Below are positions 62,251 to 64,000 of a DNA stretch of 64,000 bases, piece by piece (position 1 is the first letter of the stretch; each line of letters begins with the position of its first letter). Source of the stretch: Pyropia yezoensis (Eukaryota; Rhodophyta; Bangiophyceae; Bangiales; Bangiaceae); the NCBI GenBank assembly GCA_009829735.1, contig CM020618.1:30790894-30854893 (forward strand), given 5' to 3'. A model generated the notes under the pieces. That model had not been told where the DNA came from, ran no database searches, and saw only the letters and a list, made by a program, of their open reading frames with translations. The translations under genes and the position numbers were made by a program.

Positions 62251-63417
62251 TCACTGGTCGAGGTCTTGCCGACGGATCTCCATCTCAAACTCGTCGTGCT
62301 CGCCGAGACCGGACATAATCGAGAGCTCGCTGCGAGTCGCGGTCGACAGTGTGATCTTGGCTTCCACACACGCCTTCCTCACGCGCGCGTCCAGCTTAAC
62401 ACTCAGCGCCTTGCCTTTCCGCGCCGCCAACAGCTTGTCGCGAACCTTGTCGGCAACGCGGGCGTCAACGTCCTCTCCCCCCAGATGCGGGTCACCGCCT
62501 GTGGCGAGTGCAGACACAAACGGTTGCGACAAGGTCTCTGACTTGCGAATCGCAATGACCGTAACGTCACATGTGCCGCCACCAAAGTCCACGACCACGA
62601 TGTTGCGGCTGCCGGCAAGTTGACCCTCGTCGACAGCAGCCGTGTCGATGTACCCCATGGCTATCGCAGCCGCCGTCGGCTCATTCAGCAACGTGGTAAC
62701 GTCGGCACGCGTGCCCAGGCGATCCGCCGCCTTGGTCGCCTCACGCTGATCGTTGTTGAAGTGTGCTGGTACGGTGACGATGACAGACGCGGCCTCCCCG
62801 TTGAGCTGCTTCTCCGCCATTGTGATGAGGTGATCGATGATAAAGCCAGCGATCTGCTCATAGGAGAACTCGCATTGCTTGCCTTGATAGTCCACATGCA
62901 CGAACGGGGCGTCCGTCGTCTGGCCGTCTTGTTGGTTCTTGACGGTGTAGCGCAAGGCCTTCACGTCTCGCTGGACGCAAGGCGCTGACCAGGGCTGGCC
63001 AATGAGCCTCTTGATCGTGTAGACGGTGTTGCCTGGGTTGGTGGTCAAGTTGGCGACAGCCCCGTACCCGACTGCCATGCCGTCCTCCGTGAAGGACACG
63101 ACTGAGGGAGTCTTCCACTTACCCTGTTCGTCCTTGACAACGCGTGCAACGCTTCCCTCGGCGAGGCTGCGATGGGCAACCACCGAGAATGTCGTCCCGA
63201 GGTCGATTCCGAAATGGAGACGCGCCTTCCTCGTCTTGTGCCCTCCTGCGCGCTCATCGTTCCCGTCCTTGTGCTCCGTGGTTGTCTGGCTGGCACAAGA
63301 CCTTGGCAGTCGCTGCAACCCACAGCCGCCCAACGTGGACAGGAAGGAGCGAGGCCCACCGAGCGGGGTAGACGCCGCGCAGCGACCACACGCCAGGGGG
63401 CCGCGTCCGCGGCGCAT
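62251..63417 (-). pseudogene. Hsp70-family chaperone, N-terminal (ATPase) part
   Basis: The ATG at 63417 is followed by a ~65-residue Arg/Ser/Cys-rich, acid-poor leader that could be an organelle transit peptide, and then by the actin-like ATPase fold: GIDLGTTFSVVAH (71-83), VGYGAVANLTTNPGNTVYTI, VTVPAHFNNDQREATKAA, LLNEPTAAAIAMGY and VVVDFGGGTCDVTV. TGA 62251-62253 interrupts at DLDQ/CADLY, where other Hsp70s have an uncharged residue before the C.DL motif. No other lesion was seen in ~790 codons. It folds and remodels proteins in family members; this copy would be truncated before the end of its ATPase domain. Confidence 0.87.
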
Positions 63418-63419
63418 GT

Positions 63420-63820
63420 AAGAGAGGGGAGTGGGGGGCCCGTGGGGGCGGGGAGCGGGCCGGGGAGGGGGGCGGGGAGGGGGGCGGGGAGGGGGTTGGG
63501 TGGTTCGTAGAGAGGGGTGGGGGTGCGTCAGAGGGCGGGGGGGGGGGGGCGTCAGACGGCGAGGGGGCGTCAGAGGGCGGGGGGGCGTCAGATGGCGGAG
63601 GCGTCAGGGGGCGGGGGGGGGGGGGGGGGGGGGGGGGGGGATGGGGGGGGCGGGGCGGGGCGAAGGGGGGGGGGGGGGAGGGGGGGGGCGGTTGAGTGGG
63701 GACGGTGGACGACAGGGGAGTTGGGCCGGGGTGGGGCAGGACGATTGCAGAGGCGAGAAGGGGGCCGAGGGATGTCACGCGCTCGGGGTAGGCCGGGCTT
63801 CCTCTCGACGACGACGAGGA
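63420..63820. repeat. G-rich tract upstream of Hsp70, including G28
   Basis: Degenerate GGGGGCGTCAGA and GGGGAGGGGGGC units lead to an uninterrupted run of 28 G (63613-63640), with further runs to ~63690. On the minus strand this is a C-rich leader directly upstream of the Hsp70 ATG. Confidence 0.8.
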
Positions 63821-64000
63821 TAGCTAAATCCTGGCGCCCCGCGTGCTGGTGGTTAAACAGAAAGGGAGCACCGGGCCCGGCCGGACCCACAACTCACCGC
63901 ACAATAACAAACGACCCGAAATAATCGAGTCGCGGTTTGTCTGTGCACCTCTCAACCACCACACCCCAAGCCCACCGCACCACGTTAAGTGCGACCCTTC
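63821..64000. other. No feature seen
   Basis: Mixed-composition sequence with no frame, repeat or promoter motif that I can support. Confidence 0.4.

Noticed and set aside
61045-62253. UGA read as tryptophan genome-wide (three in-frame TGAs sit where Trp is possible)
   Set aside because: Hsp70, the F-box gene, the helicase, the RGG protein and antisense ORF A all end naturally at TGA, so TGA functions as a stop here. Individual lesions are more likely.
62251-62253. Selenocysteine in Hsp70
   Set aside because: The TGA aligns with a non-catalytic position, no SECIS-like element was seen, and Hsp70s are not known selenoproteins.
1-64000. tRNA or rRNA genes
   Set aside because: No cloverleaf with conserved T-loop and acceptor pairing, and no rRNA-like sequence, was noticed by eye; a tRNAscan run would be decisive.

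Overview
The window looks like a GC-rich nuclear chromosome segment from a eukaryote. The evidence is LTR retrotransposons with chromodomain integrases, fragments resembling tyrosine-recombinase (DIRS-type) retroelements, an F-box protein, an Upf1/Sen1-like helicase, an Hsp70, minisatellites, long C/G homopolymers and ATG starts in Kozak-like context. There are no operons or Shine-Dalgarno sites. The composition and few visible introns would fit an alga such as a red alga, or another GC-rich protist. That placement is a guess; the sequence alone does not fix the species.

Layout. 1-2008: the 5' end (minus strand) of a Ty3/gypsy element cut by the window edge. 2009-8077: low-complexity, repeat-rich DNA without a recognisable gene. 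8078-18786: a structurally complete 10.7-kb chromovirus (element A, minus strand) bounded by two 363-bp LTRs and a CCAGC target-site duplication. 19229-20640 plus 30563-32104: two halves of one minus-strand host gene, split by 20641-30562, a complete 9.9-kb chromovirus (element B, plus strand; 636-bp LTRs; AGCAC duplication). 34700-35965: the largest of three arrays of a ~74-bp minisatellite. 36-39 kb: relics resembling a DIRS-type element. 39042-44493: a helicase gene with several disruptions. 46982-48475: an RGG-box protein. 50.6-52.2 kb: a second tyrosine-recombinase element relic. 54673-56322: an intact F-box/LRR-like gene. 61045-63417: an Hsp70 interrupted by one TGA.

Main result. Elements A and B each carry, between pol and the 3' LTR, a long open reading frame on the strand opposite to gag-pol. 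The two proteins are collinearly similar to each other (shared blocks around FGSV, a REFEALL/RDVKALL block, a VIHD/VVHE block and a W..[IL]PP..AL block), although the elements themselves are well diverged. This points to a conserved antisense accessory gene of unknown function, convergent with pol across an AT-richer spacer. In element A it has its own TATA-like box and a good start context. Both elements share a closely similar primer-binding site. Element A also shows a canonical -1 frameshift heptamer (GGGAAAC) at its gag/pol junction.

Many otherwise continuous frames (gag, pol, the antisense ORFs, the split host gene, helicase, Hsp70) are broken by single in-frame stops, most often TAG. 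Decay of the copies is the simplest explanation. A recoding hypothesis is stated and judged under findings.
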